Part shown: one piece after another, positions 20,616-30,193 of the stretch | How positions within the stretch are numbered: the stretch's first letter is position 1 | Layout: each line of letters starts with the position of its first letter | Assembly (NCBI RefSeq): GCF_001421705.1 | Contig: NZ_LMKO01000001.1 | Location: 982,170-1,046,169 of the forward strand | Direction: 5' to 3' | From: Xylophilus sp. Leaf220 | GTDB taxonomy: Bacteria > Pseudomonadota > Gammaproteobacteria > Burkholderiales > Burkholderiaceae_C | DNA length: 64,000 nt | Notes under the pieces: model-generated | The model's input: the letters and a program-made list of their open reading frames with translations, nothing else | Database searches by the model: none | Told to the model about the DNA's origin: nothing | Made by a program: the position numbers and the translations under genes

Positions 20616-21751
20616 TCAGGCGTGCACGTGCAGCGGGAGGCGCACGGTGAAGCAGGTGCCGCCGCGAGCCGAGGCGCCTGCCTCCACCGTGCCGCCCTGC
20701 AGCATCACCAGCATATGCACGATCGACAGGCCCAGGCCGGTGCCGTCGGTACCGGCCTGCGGTGGCCGCTGGAAGCGCTGGAACAGGTTGCGCCGCACGG
20801 TCTCGGGCAGGCCGGGGCCGTCGTCGCTGACGGTGACGACCGCGTGGCCGTGCTCGAGCGCCACGCCCAGCGCCAGCCAGCCGCCGTCGGCGGCGTGCCG
20901 CAGGGCGTTCTCGACGAGGTTGGTCATCACCTGGCGCATCCGGTCGGGGTCGAGCCGGATGTCGAGCCGGTCCACCGCCGTGTGCAGTTCCGCCTGGATG
21001 CCGTGGTCGGCGATGTGGGTGGCGTGCATCGCCAGCACGTCGTCCAGCAACGCCACCAGGTCGACCTCCTCGTCGTGCATCGAGAGCCGGCCCGCATCCG
21101 CCACCGACAGGGTGTGCAGGTCGCCCACCAGCCGCGCCAGGTGCTCGACCTGCTGCAGCAGCTTGCGGTTCTCGGCCGCGTCCGACGGGATCACGCCGTC
21201 GCAGATCGCGTGCAGCCGGGCGCGCAGCACCGCCAGCGGGGTGCGCAGTTCGTGCGACATCGCGGCGGCGGTGGCCTTGCGCTCGCGCTCCAGCGCCTCC
21301 AGCGCGTCGGTCATGCGGTTGAAGTCGCGGACCATGTCGCTCATCTCGCCGCCGTGCTTGCCCGCCTCGGCCCGCACCGCCAGGTCGCCCTGCGCGATGC
21401 GCCGCGCCGCCTCCGCCACCGAGGCGACCGGCAGCGTCACGACGCGCGACACCCATAACCCGCCGATCAGCCCGAACGGCAGGCACACCACCAGCCCGAT
21501 CACCAGCGACCACTTCTCGCCGAAGAGCAGGTCGCCCTTCCAGTACTGGCCGTAGATCTCGACCGCGCGGGGGCTGTCCTCGAGGTCCTGGTCGTTCAGC
21601 GCGTCCAGCTCGTGCTGCACGCCCGAAGGCAGCGTGCGGTAGAAGCTGCGGTACTGGTACTCGGCGATCGCGAAGACGCTCGCGCCCAGGATCGCCATCG
21701 TGACCAGCACCGTGGCCGCGATGATCAGCCCGAAGCGGATCCAGATCCGGT

Positions 21752-21767
<16 letters not shown>
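20616..21767 (-). CDS. Membrane sensor histidine kinase
   Basis: The 383-residue product has two membrane helices (about 12-34 and 87-107) around a short periplasmic part of about 50 residues, then a HAMP domain (SRVVTLPVASVAEAARRI), the dimerisation/phosphoacceptor box AMSHELRTPLAVL with His172, and an ATPase domain with NLVENALRHAA, DDGPGLP and GTGLGLSIVHML. The response regulator gene lies immediately upstream and overlaps by 16 bases, so the two are one operon. They are divergent from an exporter operon, which is the obvious candidate target. The signal is unknown. Confidence 0.92.
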
Positions 21768-22483
<716 letters not shown>

Positions 22484-22768
22484 GGCTTGTCCGGAGGGGG
22501 TGGCGGGGGCGCCACGTGCGGGGGCGGCGAAGCTGGGGATTATGGTCTCGACGCCCTGCGGCTTGCCCGTCAGCCGGGCATGCCCGCAGGAAGCGGCGGG
22601 GTGCCCGGCCGCATCTCGGCAGGGCCGCCGGGGCCTCCATCTTTTCTCCACAAAACATGCACGGCTGCGCAAGGCGTTCCCGGCCCAATCCGGGCTGGCC
22701 CGAACGCCCTCGCGCGCTGCCAGCCCTGCGCCGCCGCCCGGGGATGTTTTTTCCTCCACCGCCCGCAC

Positions 22769-24226
22769 GTGCTCCGCCCCTCCTCGCCACGTCTTTCGCT
22801 CCAACGCCCGGCCCTGCTGCTGGCGCTGTGCGCTGGGCTGGCCGGATGCGCCGCCCCTGCGCTGCCCCGCTTGCCCGCTCCGCTGCCGGCCGCCTTCGCG
22901 CCCCGCACCGCGGCGGTGCTGCCGCCGGGCACGCCGGTGCCCGACCCGCAGTCCTGGTGGAAGACGCTGGCCGACCCGCAGCTCGACGCGCTGGTCGACG
23001 AGGCCCTGCGGCAGAACCTGACCCTGGCGCAGGCCCGCAGCCGCTGGACCCAGGCCCGGCTGTTGCAGCGGCGCGACGACAGGCGCTACCTGCCCGCGGC
23101 CAGTGCCGGCACCCGCACGGTGCAGGACGTGACCGCCTCCGATTCCTACCTGCATGCGAGCCTGGACCTGTCGTGGGAGCTGGGCCTCTTCGGCGCCCAC
23201 GAGAGCGTCGGCCGCATCGCCCAGGCCCGGCTCGATGCCGCCGCCGGCGCCGAGCAGGCGGCCCGCGTCGCCCTGGTGGCCGACGTGGTGCGCCGCTACG
23301 TCGAACTGCGCGCGGCCCAGCGCCAGGTGGCGCTGCTGGACGCCCTGCAGGCGCTCGACGGCCGCAGTATCGAGATGGCCGCGGTGCGGCAGCGCTACCG
23401 CCTGGGCACCGCCGACGACGCCGCCCAGGCACGCCTGCGGCAGTTGCAGGCCGAGGCCCAGCGCACCCAGCCGGCCCTGGCCGCCGCACAGGCCCTGCGC
23501 GCCCTGGCGGTGCTGGTTGGACGCACCGAACCCGACCCGGCCTGGAGCACGCCCGCCGCGCCCCTGGCGCTGGGCGCCGTCGGCTTCGGCGGCGTGCCCG
23601 CCGACCTGCTGCGCGCCCGGCCAGACATCCGCGCCGCAGAAGCCGCGGTGCTGAAGGCCGCCGGCGAACAGGGCCTGGCCCAGTCCGACCTGTACCCGCA
23701 CGTGGCCCTGGGCGCGTCGCTGCTGTATTCCTACAACCTGACCCAGTACCGGCGCGGCACCGCCGACAACGTGCCGGGCATCGGCCCGGTGATCGACATT
23801 CCACTGTTCGACTGGGGCCGTCGCCGCGCCCAGGCCGACGCCCAGCAGGAGGCGCTGCAGGAGGCGCTGCTGGCCTACCGCCAGGCGGTGCTCGAAGGCG
23901 TGGCCGATACCGAATCCGCCCTGGCCGCGCTCGACCAGCAGGCCCTGCGCGAAGCCCGGCTGCGCGAGGCCCGCACGGTGCAGGAGCAGCGGGCCGGCCA
24001 GCGCGCCACCCTGCGCCGGCTGGGCCTGGCCAGCGACTACGAACAGCTGGCCGACCAGCGCACCGCGCTGCAGGCCGACCTCGACATCGCCGACGCCCAG
24101 GCCGCCCACGTGCTGGCCTTCGTCGGCCTGTACAAGGCGCTCGGCGGCGCGCCGATGCCCGCCCCGGAGGCCGCGGCCGCCGGCGCCGGCGCCCCTTCCG
24201 CCACCCTGGCCCAGGTGCGCCCATGA
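22769..24226 (+). CDS. NodT/TolC-type outer-membrane efflux lipoprotein
   Basis: The 485-residue product has a lipoprotein signal (LALCAGLAGCA, Cys about 28) and the NodT family layout: DPQSWWKTLADPQLDALVDEAL, then two OEP repeats rich in Ala/Arg/Gln coiled coil, with LLRARPDIRAAEAAVLKA and GPVIDIPLFDWGRRRAQAD in the second. It forms the outer-membrane channel of a tripartite exporter. I chose the GTG at 22769 because it leaves a proper signal length; no ATG fits in frame. The stop overlaps the permease start (ATGA), so outer-membrane channel, permease, ATPase and adaptor are one operon. Confidence 0.88.
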   Translation: MLRPSSPRLSLQRPALLLALCAGLAGCAAPALPRLPAPLPAAFAPRTAAVLPPGTPVPDPQSWWKTLADPQLDALVDEALRQNLTLAQARSRWTQARLLQRRDDRRYLPAASAGTRTVQDVTASDSYLHASLDLSWELGLFGAHESVGRIAQARLDAAAGAEQAARVALVADVVRRYVELRAAQRQVALLDALQALDGRSIEMAAVRQRYRLGTADDAAQARLRQLQAEAQRTQPALAAAQALRALAVLVGRTEPDPAWSTPAAPLALGAVGFGGVPADLLRARPDIRAAEAAVLKAAGEQGLAQSDLYPHVALGASLLYSYNLTQYRRGTADNVPGIGPVIDIPLFDWGRRRAQADAQQEALQEALLAYRQAVLEGVADTESALAALDQQALREARLREARTVQEQRAGQRATLRRLGLASDYEQLADQRTALQADLDIADAQAAHVLAFVGLYKALGGAPMPAPEAAAAGAGAPSATLAQVRP

Positions 24227-25362
24227 TCCCGCTGGCCCGTAAGACCCTGGTCCACGAATGGCGCCGCTTCGTGCCCGCCGTGTTCGCGGTCGGCTTCTCG
24301 GGCGTGCTGCTGGTGGTGCAGGCCGCGCTGGTGCTGGGCATCTTCGGCAGCGCGGCGATCTACGTCACCGCCTCCACCGCCGACCTGTGGGCCGGCTACC
24401 CCGGCACGCAGAGCGTCAACTACGGCCGCGGCGTGCGGCCCGACGTCGAGATGCGGCTGCGCATGGACCTGGCCGTCGCCGATGTCGAGCCCTTCCTGTG
24501 GGTCGACGGCGACTGGCACGACGCGGGCAACGCCGGCGGCGGCGTCTCGGTGTACGTCTCCGGCATCCGCACCGCGGCCGACGGCCTGATGTTCTCGCGG
24601 GTGCTGCCGCCCGGCCTGCGCCTGCGCCTGGCCGAGCCCGGCACCGTGGTGGTCGACCGGGCCGACCTGGCCACCCTGGGCGTGCAGCCCGGCGGCCAGG
24701 GCTGGATCAACGGCCGCAAGGTGCGGGTGATCGAGGCGGTGCCCAACCTGCGGGCCCTCGGCGGGGTGAACATGATCGCCTCGCTCGAGACCGCCCGCCT
24801 GCTCGGCGGCGACCTGCCGGCCGGCGCCACCTACTACGTGGCGCGGCTGGCCGACCCGGCCCAGGCCTCCGCGGTGCGCGACCGGCTCAACCGGGCCGGC
24901 AACGCCGCCGCCTTCGGCCCCTCGGAAGTCTGGACCTCGGCCCAGTTCGCCCGCCGCTCGCAGCTGCACTGGGTGCTCGACACCGGCGCCGGCGTGGCGG
25001 TGCTGTTCATGGCGCTGATCGTCTGCCTGGTGGGCGCGGTGATCACCAGCCAGTCGCTCACCGCCGTGGTCGCCGGATCGGCCCGGGAGTACGCGGTGCT
25101 CAACGCGCTGGGCGCGAGCCGCTTCGCCCTCTCGCGGGTGGTGATGGAGCAGGCCTGCTGGATCGGCGGCCTGGGCCTGCTGCTGGCCGCGGGCATCAGC
25201 AGCGCCCTGCTGGCCGTGGCCGCCGGGCAGGACGTGCCGGTGGCGATGACGCCCAAGGTGTCGGCCCTCTGCGCCGTGCTGGTGGGCTGCCTGGCGCTGT
25301 TCTCGGGCCTGGCCTCGATCCGCGGCCTGCTGCGGGCCGATCCTGCGGTGCTGCTGCGGTGA
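24223..25362 (+). CDS. ABC exporter permease (FtsX/MacB/DevC-like)
   Basis: The 379-residue product has an N-terminal membrane helix (FAVGFSGVLLVVQAALVLG), a periplasmic domain of about 220 residues, and three C-terminal helices, the FtsX-like layout. AREYAVLNALGASRFALSRVV matches the coupling region of such permeases. It probably exports a hydrophobic or amphipathic compound through the periplasmic adaptor and channel encoded alongside, as in DevBCA systems. The stop overlaps a GTG that could start the ATPase gene. Confidence 0.88.
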   Translation: MIPLARKTLVHEWRRFVPAVFAVGFSGVLLVVQAALVLGIFGSAAIYVTASTADLWAGYPGTQSVNYGRGVRPDVEMRLRMDLAVADVEPFLWVDGDWHDAGNAGGGVSVYVSGIRTAADGLMFSRVLPPGLRLRLAEPGTVVVDRADLATLGVQPGGQGWINGRKVRVIEAVPNLRALGGVNMIASLETARLLGGDLPAGATYYVARLADPAQASAVRDRLNRAGNAAAFGPSEVWTSAQFARRSQLHWVLDTGAGVAVLFMALIVCLVGAVITSQSLTAVVAGSAREYAVLNALGASRFALSRVVMEQACWIGGLGLLLAAGISSALLAVAAGQDVPVAMTPKVSALCAVLVGCLALFSGLASIRGLLRADPAVLLR

Positions 25363-25367
25363 CGGCC

Positions 25368-26180
25368 ATGCTGCGCCACCCGCATGCCCCCGCCCTGTCC
25401 GCCGCCACCGCGGGCGCCGCCGCGGCCCCGCCGCCGGCACCCAGCCTGGAGGCCTCGCAGCTCGCAAAATCCTTCGTCTCCGGCGTGGTGCGGGTGCAGG
25501 TGCTGCAGTCGCTGTCGGTGGCGATCTATCCGGGCGAACTGACCCTCATCTCGGGCCCCTCGGGCTGCGGCAAGAGCACGCTGCTGTCGCTGCTCTCGGG
25601 CCTGCAGACGCCCGACGGCGGCAAGGTGCGCGCGCTCGGCGAAGACCTGGGCACCATGGGCAAGCGGGCGCTGGAGCGTTTCCGGCTGCGCCACACCGGC
25701 TTCGTGTTCCAGGGCTTCAACCTGTTCCCGGCGCTCACCGCGCAGGAGCAGGTGGCCCTGCCCCTCGGCTACCTGGGCATGGGCCGCCGCGCCGCCGCCC
25801 AGCGCGCGCTGGAGGTGCTCGACGAGGTGGGCATGACCCACCGCGCCACGATGCGCCCGGCCGAACTCTCCGGCGGCGAGAAGCAGCGGGTGGCGATCGC
25901 CCGGGCCCTCGCCAAGGAGCCGCGGCTGCTGTTCGCCGACGAACCCACCAGCGCGCTGGACGCCGAGAACGGCCAGCGGGTGATCGACATCCTGCACCGC
26001 ATCGCCAGATCGCACGGCACCACCGTGCTCTGCGTGAGCCACGACCCGCGCGCCGTGCGCCACGCCGACCGGGTGCTGTCGATGGAAGACGGCGCGATCC
26101 TCAACGACTGGCAGGCCGCGGGCGTACCCGCCGCCGCCCCGGCGCCCCACGCGGCCGCCCCCAAGGAAACCACCGCATGA
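25368..26180 (+). CDS. ABC exporter ATPase (LolD/MacB/DevA-like)
   Basis: The 270-residue product has the Walker A loop SGPSGCGKSTLL, Q-loop FVFQGFNLFPALTAQEQ, signature ELSGGEKQRVAIARAL, Walker B RLLFADEPTSALD and switch His in VLCVSHDPRAVRHAD. This is the group of ATPases that pair with FtsX-like permeases. The first 30 residues and the last 20 are Ala/Pro-rich. The ATG at 25368 is used; a GTG at 25359 overlapping the permease stop is the alternative. The stop overlaps the adaptor start (ATGA). Confidence 0.92.
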   Translation: MLRHPHAPALSAATAGAAAAPPPAPSLEASQLAKSFVSGVVRVQVLQSLSVAIYPGELTLISGPSGCGKSTLLSLLSGLQTPDGGKVRALGEDLGTMGKRALERFRLRHTGFVFQGFNLFPALTAQEQVALPLGYLGMGRRAAAQRALEVLDEVGMTHRATMRPAELSGGEKQRVAIARALAKEPRLLFADEPTSALDAENGQRVIDILHRIARSHGTTVLCVSHDPRAVRHADRVLSMEDGAILNDWQAAGVPAAAPAPHAAAPKETTA

Positions 26181-27133
26181 CGTTTCTTCGCCGGCCGCGC
26201 CGGACTTTTGCAGGCATGGGCGCAGGCCTCGCCCTCTGCGCCACCGCCGTGCTGCCGCTGCTGCTGGCCGGCTGCCTGGGCGACAACGGCCGACCCGCCG
26301 GCAACGGCACCGCCGGCGCCGCGCCCGCGGCTGCCGCGGTGCCCGCCGGCGCGGTGGCCATCGCCCGCGGCAAGGTCGAGGTGCAGGGCGGCCTGCTGGA
26401 GGTGATGGCGCCGCAGGACGGCACCGTCGAATCGGTGGCGGTGGCCGAGGGCGACACGGTGCGCCGCGGCCAGGTGCTGCTGCGCCTGCAGTCCGACACC
26501 GCCCGCGCCGACGTGGCCCTGGCCGAGGCCGAACTGGCCGCCGCGCAGGCCCGCCAGCGCGCCCAGGCCGCCCGGGTGCAGCCCGCCCGCCAGCGGGCCG
26601 ACCGGCTGGGCGAAGCCGCCCGTGCCGGCGCACTCGACAGCCAGCAGGCCGACGACGCCGCCCAGACCCAGCGCGAGGCCGCATCGGCCGCCGCCGTCGC
26701 CGCGGCCGACGTGCAGGTCGCGACGCAGAAGCTGGCCCAGGCCCGGCTGCATGCGAACCGCCTGACGCTGGTCGCGCCGCAGGACGGCACTGTGGTGCGG
26801 CTGCTGGCCCAGGCCGGCAGCGCCCTGTCGGCCCAGGGCGCGCGGCCGGTGCTGGTGCTGCTGCCGCAGAAGCCGCTGCTGGTGCGCGCCGAACTCAACG
26901 AGAGCTTCGCCTCGGTGGTCAAGCCCGGCATGCGGGCCACCGTGACGATCGACGCCGGCACCGCGCTGCCGGCGGCCAGGGTAGTGCGCGTCGGCACCGT
27001 CTACGGGCCGAGCCGCATCGACGAGGAATCGCCCCCGCGCATCGGCGTGCGGGTGGTCGACTGTTTCATCGCCTTCGACCAGGTCCCAGACCTGCGCGTG
27101 GGGCAAGACGTAAGGGTGAGTTTCCATGACTGA
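26177..27133 (+). CDS. HlyD-family periplasmic adaptor lipoprotein
   Basis: The 318-residue product has a signal ending LLLAGC (Cys about 33), a half-motif APQDGTVESVAVAEGDTVRRGQVLL, a long Ala-rich coiled coil (residues 120-200), the second half-motif LVAPQDGTVVRLLAQAG, and a beta-barrel. This is the membrane fusion protein of the exporter, linking permease and outer-membrane channel. It is the last gene of the four; the repeat-rich gap follows. Confidence 0.9.
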   Translation: MTFLRRPRRTFAGMGAGLALCATAVLPLLLAGCLGDNGRPAGNGTAGAAPAAAAVPAGAVAIARGKVEVQGGLLEVMAPQDGTVESVAVAEGDTVRRGQVLLRLQSDTARADVALAEAELAAAQARQRAQAARVQPARQRADRLGEAARAGALDSQQADDAAQTQREAASAAAVAAADVQVATQKLAQARLHANRLTLVAPQDGTVVRLLAQAGSALSAQGARPVLVLLPQKPLLVRAELNESFASVVKPGMRATVTIDAGTALPAARVVRVGTVYGPSRIDEESPPRIGVRVVDCFIAFDQVPDLRVGQDVRVSFHD

Positions 27134-27240
27134 AAAGATGGAGCTGCACCCCCGAAGCGCCTTCGGCGCCTCCCCCTCCAGGGGGCGAACCTGGTGGCCC
27201 GGCAAAGCCGGTTCCACGGGTTCTCTGGTGTCGACTTGTG
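27134..27240. repeat. GC-rich intergenic repeat family 2, copy B
   Basis: The gap reads GAAGCGCCTTCGGCGCCTCC, then CCCCTCCAGGGGGCGAA, then GGCCCGGCAAAGCCGGTTCC and ACGGGTTCTCTGG. It shares order and words with the elements at 2097-2192 and 29362-29460 and contains two hairpins. Confidence 0.75.
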
Positions 27241-27288
27241 CTGGTATCAGACCCTGCGCGTTCAACAACAACATGCTGAAGAATTGAT

Positions 27289-28053
27289 ATGCATCCAACC
27301 CCTATGCTCCGCCGCCCCGCATCGCACGCCTATCGCACCATCGCCCTGCACCGCGCGCCGCGCGCGTCGGCCCCCGCCGGCAACGGCTGGATGGTGCAGA
27401 GCGACTTCGACGGCACCATCAGCCTCGAGGACGTGACCGACTCGCTGCTGCAGCGCTTCGGCCAGCCCGGCTGGCAGGCGCTGGAAGACGCCTGGGAGCG
27501 CGGCGAGATCGGCAGCCGCGCCTGCATGCAGGGCCAGATCGCGCTGCTCGACATGAGCGTGGGCGAGCTGCAGGCCCACCTGGCCACGATCGCGATTGAC
27601 CCCCATTTCCCCGCCTTCGTGCAGGAGGCGCGCCGTCTCGGCATGCCGGTGCAGGTGGTGAGCGACGGCCTCGACCATGTGATCCGCACCGTGCTGGAGC
27701 TCAACGGCCTGGGCGACCTGCCGGTGATCGCCAACCGGCTGGTGCAGACCGGCCCGCGCAGCTGGGCCCTGGAATCGCCCTACGCCAGCGACCGCTGCGC
27801 GCGGGCCAGCGGCAACTGCAAGTGCGAGCGCCTGGCCGAGCAGCAGGCGGTGCACGGCCGGGTGCTCTACGTGGGCGACAGCACCTCCGACTACTGCGTC
27901 TCGGGCAAGGCCGACTTCGTGCTGGCCAAGTACAAGCTGATCGACTACTGCCAGTCGCACGGCATCGCGCATGCGCCCTTCTGCACCTTCGACGAGGCCA
28001 CCGTGCTGATGGCCCAGGTCGTGCAGCGGGAACCGCAACGCGCCGCCGCATGA
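27289..28053 (+). CDS. HAD-IB phosphatase, MtnX/SerB-like
   Basis: The 254-residue product has HAD motif I QSDFDGTISLEDVTDSLL near residue 38, motif II in QVVSDGLDHVIRTVL and motif IV VLYVGDSTSDYCVSGKAD. This is the MtnX/SerB group that removes phosphate from small phosphorylated metabolites; a cysteine-rich patch DRCARASGNCKCERL is unusual. The enzyme is first of a coupled set with an alpha/beta hydrolase (ATGA overlap) and two SMR-like membrane proteins. The substrate is unknown. The exact start is uncertain because of a weak ribosome binding site; conserved sequence begins about residue 32. Confidence 0.8.
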   Translation: MHPTPMLRRPASHAYRTIALHRAPRASAPAGNGWMVQSDFDGTISLEDVTDSLLQRFGQPGWQALEDAWERGEIGSRACMQGQIALLDMSVGELQAHLATIAIDPHFPAFVQEARRLGMPVQVVSDGLDHVIRTVLELNGLGDLPVIANRLVQTGPRSWALESPYASDRCARASGNCKCERLAEQQAVHGRVLYVGDSTSDYCVSGKADFVLAKYKLIDYCQSHGIAHAPFCTFDEATVLMAQVVQREPQRAAA

Positions 28054-29000
28054 GCGTGCCGTACCCGCCGCCGACCGCGGCCATGGCCGAGCCGCTCTGC
28101 GTCACGCCCCACGAGTTCCTGCTGGAAGGCCGCGGCGCGAACGCCCGTACCGGCGTGCTGCTGGTGCACGGCCTGACCGGCACGCCCAACGAGATGCGGG
28201 TGCTGGCCAAGGGCCTGCACAAGCAGGGCTTCACCGTCTACGCGGTGCAGCTGGCCGGCCACTGCGGCACCCAGGACGACCTGCTGGCCACCCGCTGGCA
28301 GGACTGGTACGCCAGCGTCGAGGCCGGCGCCGACCGGCTGCTGCCCCGGGTCGACCGGCTGGTGGTGGGCGGCCTGTCGATGGGCGCGGTGCTGTCGCTG
28401 GCGCTGGCCCAGCGGCGGCCGCAGCAGGTCGCGGGCGTCTGCGCGCTCTCCACCATCTTCCGCTACGACGGATGGAGCATGCCGTTCTACACCCGCGCCG
28501 GCACCTTCCTGCTGCCGCTCTTCAAGGCGCTCGGCATCGGCCGCAACCGCTGCTTCATGGAGCAGCCGCCCTACGGCATCAAGGACGAGACCCTGCGCCG
28601 CCGCATCGTCGCCCAGATGCAGTCGGGCGACAGCGCCGCCGCCGGACTGCCGGGCAACCCGTGGTGGTCGGTGATCGAGATGCAGCGCCTCTCGTCCCAT
28701 GTGCTCGGGCACCTGGGCGACGTGCGCGCGCCCTGCCTGGTGGTCCATGCCCGCGAGGACGACGTGTCGACCCCGTCGAACGCCGAGGACATCGTGCGCG
28801 GCGTGACGCATGCGCCGGTCGAGCTGGTGATGCTCGACAACAGCTACCACATGATCACCATCGACCGCGACCGCCGCACCGTGATCGCCCGCACCGCCGA
28901 CTTCGTGCAGCGCATCGCGCAGGGCGACTTCGGCGCCCGGGCCGCGCCGGCTGCCACGGCGCCCGCGCCGTCCTCGCTGCAGGCCCCGGCGCATGGCTAG
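28050..29000 (+). CDS. Alpha/beta hydrolase (carboxylesterase/monoglyceride lipase-like)
   Basis: The 316-residue product has the oxyanion phrase VLLVHGLTGTPNEMRVL, nucleophile elbow GGLSMGAVLSLALA (Ser), an acid in LVVHAREDDVSTPSNAE and catalytic His in LDNSYHMITIDRDR, close to carboxylesterase Est30 and monoglyceride lipases. There is no signal peptide. It overlaps the HAD gene (ATGA) upstream and an SMR-like gene by 8 bases downstream, so they are one operon. The substrate is unknown. Confidence 0.86.
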   Translation: MSVPYPPPTAAMAEPLCVTPHEFLLEGRGANARTGVLLVHGLTGTPNEMRVLAKGLHKQGFTVYAVQLAGHCGTQDDLLATRWQDWYASVEAGADRLLPRVDRLVVGGLSMGAVLSLALAQRRPQQVAGVCALSTIFRYDGWSMPFYTRAGTFLLPLFKALGIGRNRCFMEQPPYGIKDETLRRRIVAQMQSGDSAAAGLPGNPWWSVIEMQRLSSHVLGHLGDVRAPCLVVHAREDDVSTPSNAEDIVRGVTHAPVELVMLDNSYHMITIDRDRRTVIARTADFVQRIAQGDFGARAAPAATAPAPSSLQAPAHG

Positions 29001-29361
29001 CGACCTCTCGCCGCTGGTGATCCTGCTGTGGGTGCTGAACGTGCTGGTCGACAGCGGCGGACAGCTGGCCTTCAAGGCCGCCGCCGGCGACCCGCGCGCC
29101 GGCGACGGCCTGGCCCGCTGGCGATGGATGGCGCGCCGGCCCTGGCTGTGGATCGGCATCGGCTGCTATGTGGCCGAGTTCCTGCTGTGGCTGGCCTTCC
29201 TGTCGCTGGTGCCGCTGTCGGAGGGCGTGCTGCTCGGCTCGATCAACATCGTGGCGATCATGGTGGCCGGCCGCTTCCTGTTCGCCGAGAAGCTGTCGCG
29301 GATGCGGGTGGCGGGCATCCTGCTGGTCTCCATCGGCGTCGCCGTGGTCGGAGTCCACTAG
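28993..29361 (+). CDS. SMR/EamA-like small membrane protein (first of pair)
   Basis: The 122-residue product has four membrane helices: VILLWVLNVLVDSGGQLAF with Lys in FKAA, WLWIGIGCYVAEFLLWLAF, LSEGVLLGSINIVAIMVAG and RVAGILLVSIGVAVVGV. Size and layout match small multidrug resistance proteins and the ArnE/ArnF flippase subunits. It overlaps the hydrolase by 8 bases. A second protein of the same type is encoded 170 bases on, so a heterodimer is likely. Confidence 0.82.
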   Translation: MASDLSPLVILLWVLNVLVDSGGQLAFKAAAGDPRAGDGLARWRWMARRPWLWIGIGCYVAEFLLWLAFLSLVPLSEGVLLGSINIVAIMVAGRFLFAEKLSRMRVAGILLVSIGVAVVGVH

Positions 29362-29460
29362 TGCTCCCCCAGGCTTCGCGCTGCGCGTCTTCGCCCACCC
29401 CCTCGCCGGGGGCGAACCCGGCGGGCCGGCAGAGCCGGACCCGTGGGTTCTCTGGAGGGG
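29362..29460. repeat. GC-rich intergenic repeat family 2, copy C
   Basis: Reads CCCCCAGGCTTCGCGCTGCG, then CGCCCACCCCCTCGCCGGGG, then GGGCCGGCAGAGCCGGACCC and GTGGGTTCTCTGG. It splits the two SMR-like genes and is the clearest copy of the family. Confidence 0.8.
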
Positions 29461-29533
29461 TGCGTCGCGCACCGCAGAGCGTAGGCCCCGCGCTGAAGCA
29501 GCCGCCCGGGTCGCGTTGCAAGGAAGGTTGTCG

Positions 29534-29989
29534 ATGAAACGGTTCTACCTGGTCGGCTTCCTGGTGCTGATGGCGTTCGACACGCTGGCGCAGATCAGCT
29601 TCAAGTACGCCGGGGCGCAGGCGCTGCCGCTGGAGTTCAGCGGCGCGTGGCTGGCGCGGGTCTTCGGCCAGCCGTGGATCTACGGCGCGTTCGTCGGCTA
29701 CGTCGGCGCGTTCTTCGCCTGGATGACGCTGCTCAAGCACGCGCCGATCGGCCCGGCCTTCGCCGCCTCGCACCTGGAGATCGTGTCGGTGCTGGCACTG
29801 TCGGTGTGGCTGTTCGACGAGAAGATCGGCGCGGCGCAGGTCGCAGGCGGCCTGTTCATCGTGGCGGGCATCGTCTGCCTGGCCCTGAGCGAGACCGAGG
29901 ACGATGCGCCGGGCGGCAATCCCGGTGCGGGCGCGGCCAGCGCCGGTGCGGCGACGCTGGCGCATCCGCCCGGTGGCGGGGCGACCTGA
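29534..29989 (+). CDS. SMR/EamA-like small membrane protein (second of pair)
   Basis: The 151-residue product has four helices: YLVGFLVLMAFDTLAQISF followed by Lys, WIYGAFVGYVGAFFAWMTLL, GPAFAASHLEIVSVLALSVW and AAQVAGGLFIVAGIVCLALS, then a Gly/Ala-rich tail of about 30 residues. The first and third helices parallel those of the neighbour at 28993, as in paired ArnE/ArnF or YdgEF-type transporters. It has its own ribosome binding site (AAGGAAGG), needed because of the repeat in the gap. A DegT-type aminotransferase gene follows. Confidence 0.82.
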   Translation: MKRFYLVGFLVLMAFDTLAQISFKYAGAQALPLEFSGAWLARVFGQPWIYGAFVGYVGAFFAWMTLLKHAPIGPAFAASHLEIVSVLALSVWLFDEKIGAAQVAGGLFIVAGIVCLALSETEDDAPGGNPGAGAASAGAATLAHPPGGGAT

Positions 29990-30027
29990 GCGCGGCGCAG
30001 GGCACCGCAGCCGATTCGATGACGAAT

Positions 30028-30080
30028 AGTGCCTCCAGCCGGCCTGGAACGCCGGCCATCAGCTATTATTTTCATAGCAT
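30028..30080. repeat. Dispersed palindromic repeat, copy 3
   Basis: The core at 30062-30078 is GCTATTATTTTCATAGC with perfect arms, preceded by AGCCGGCCTGGAACGCCGG and CCATCA. It is between the second SMR-like gene and the aminotransferase gene. Confidence 0.85.
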
Positions 30081-30193
30081 CTAGCTGTGAGATCTTCTCG
30101 GTGGGCGCTGGTGCCGACGCACTGCCTCCGCCGCGTACCGACAGCGCCTTTCCCCGACCGAACCGCCACCCCTCGCCCACCTCTTTCTTGCGC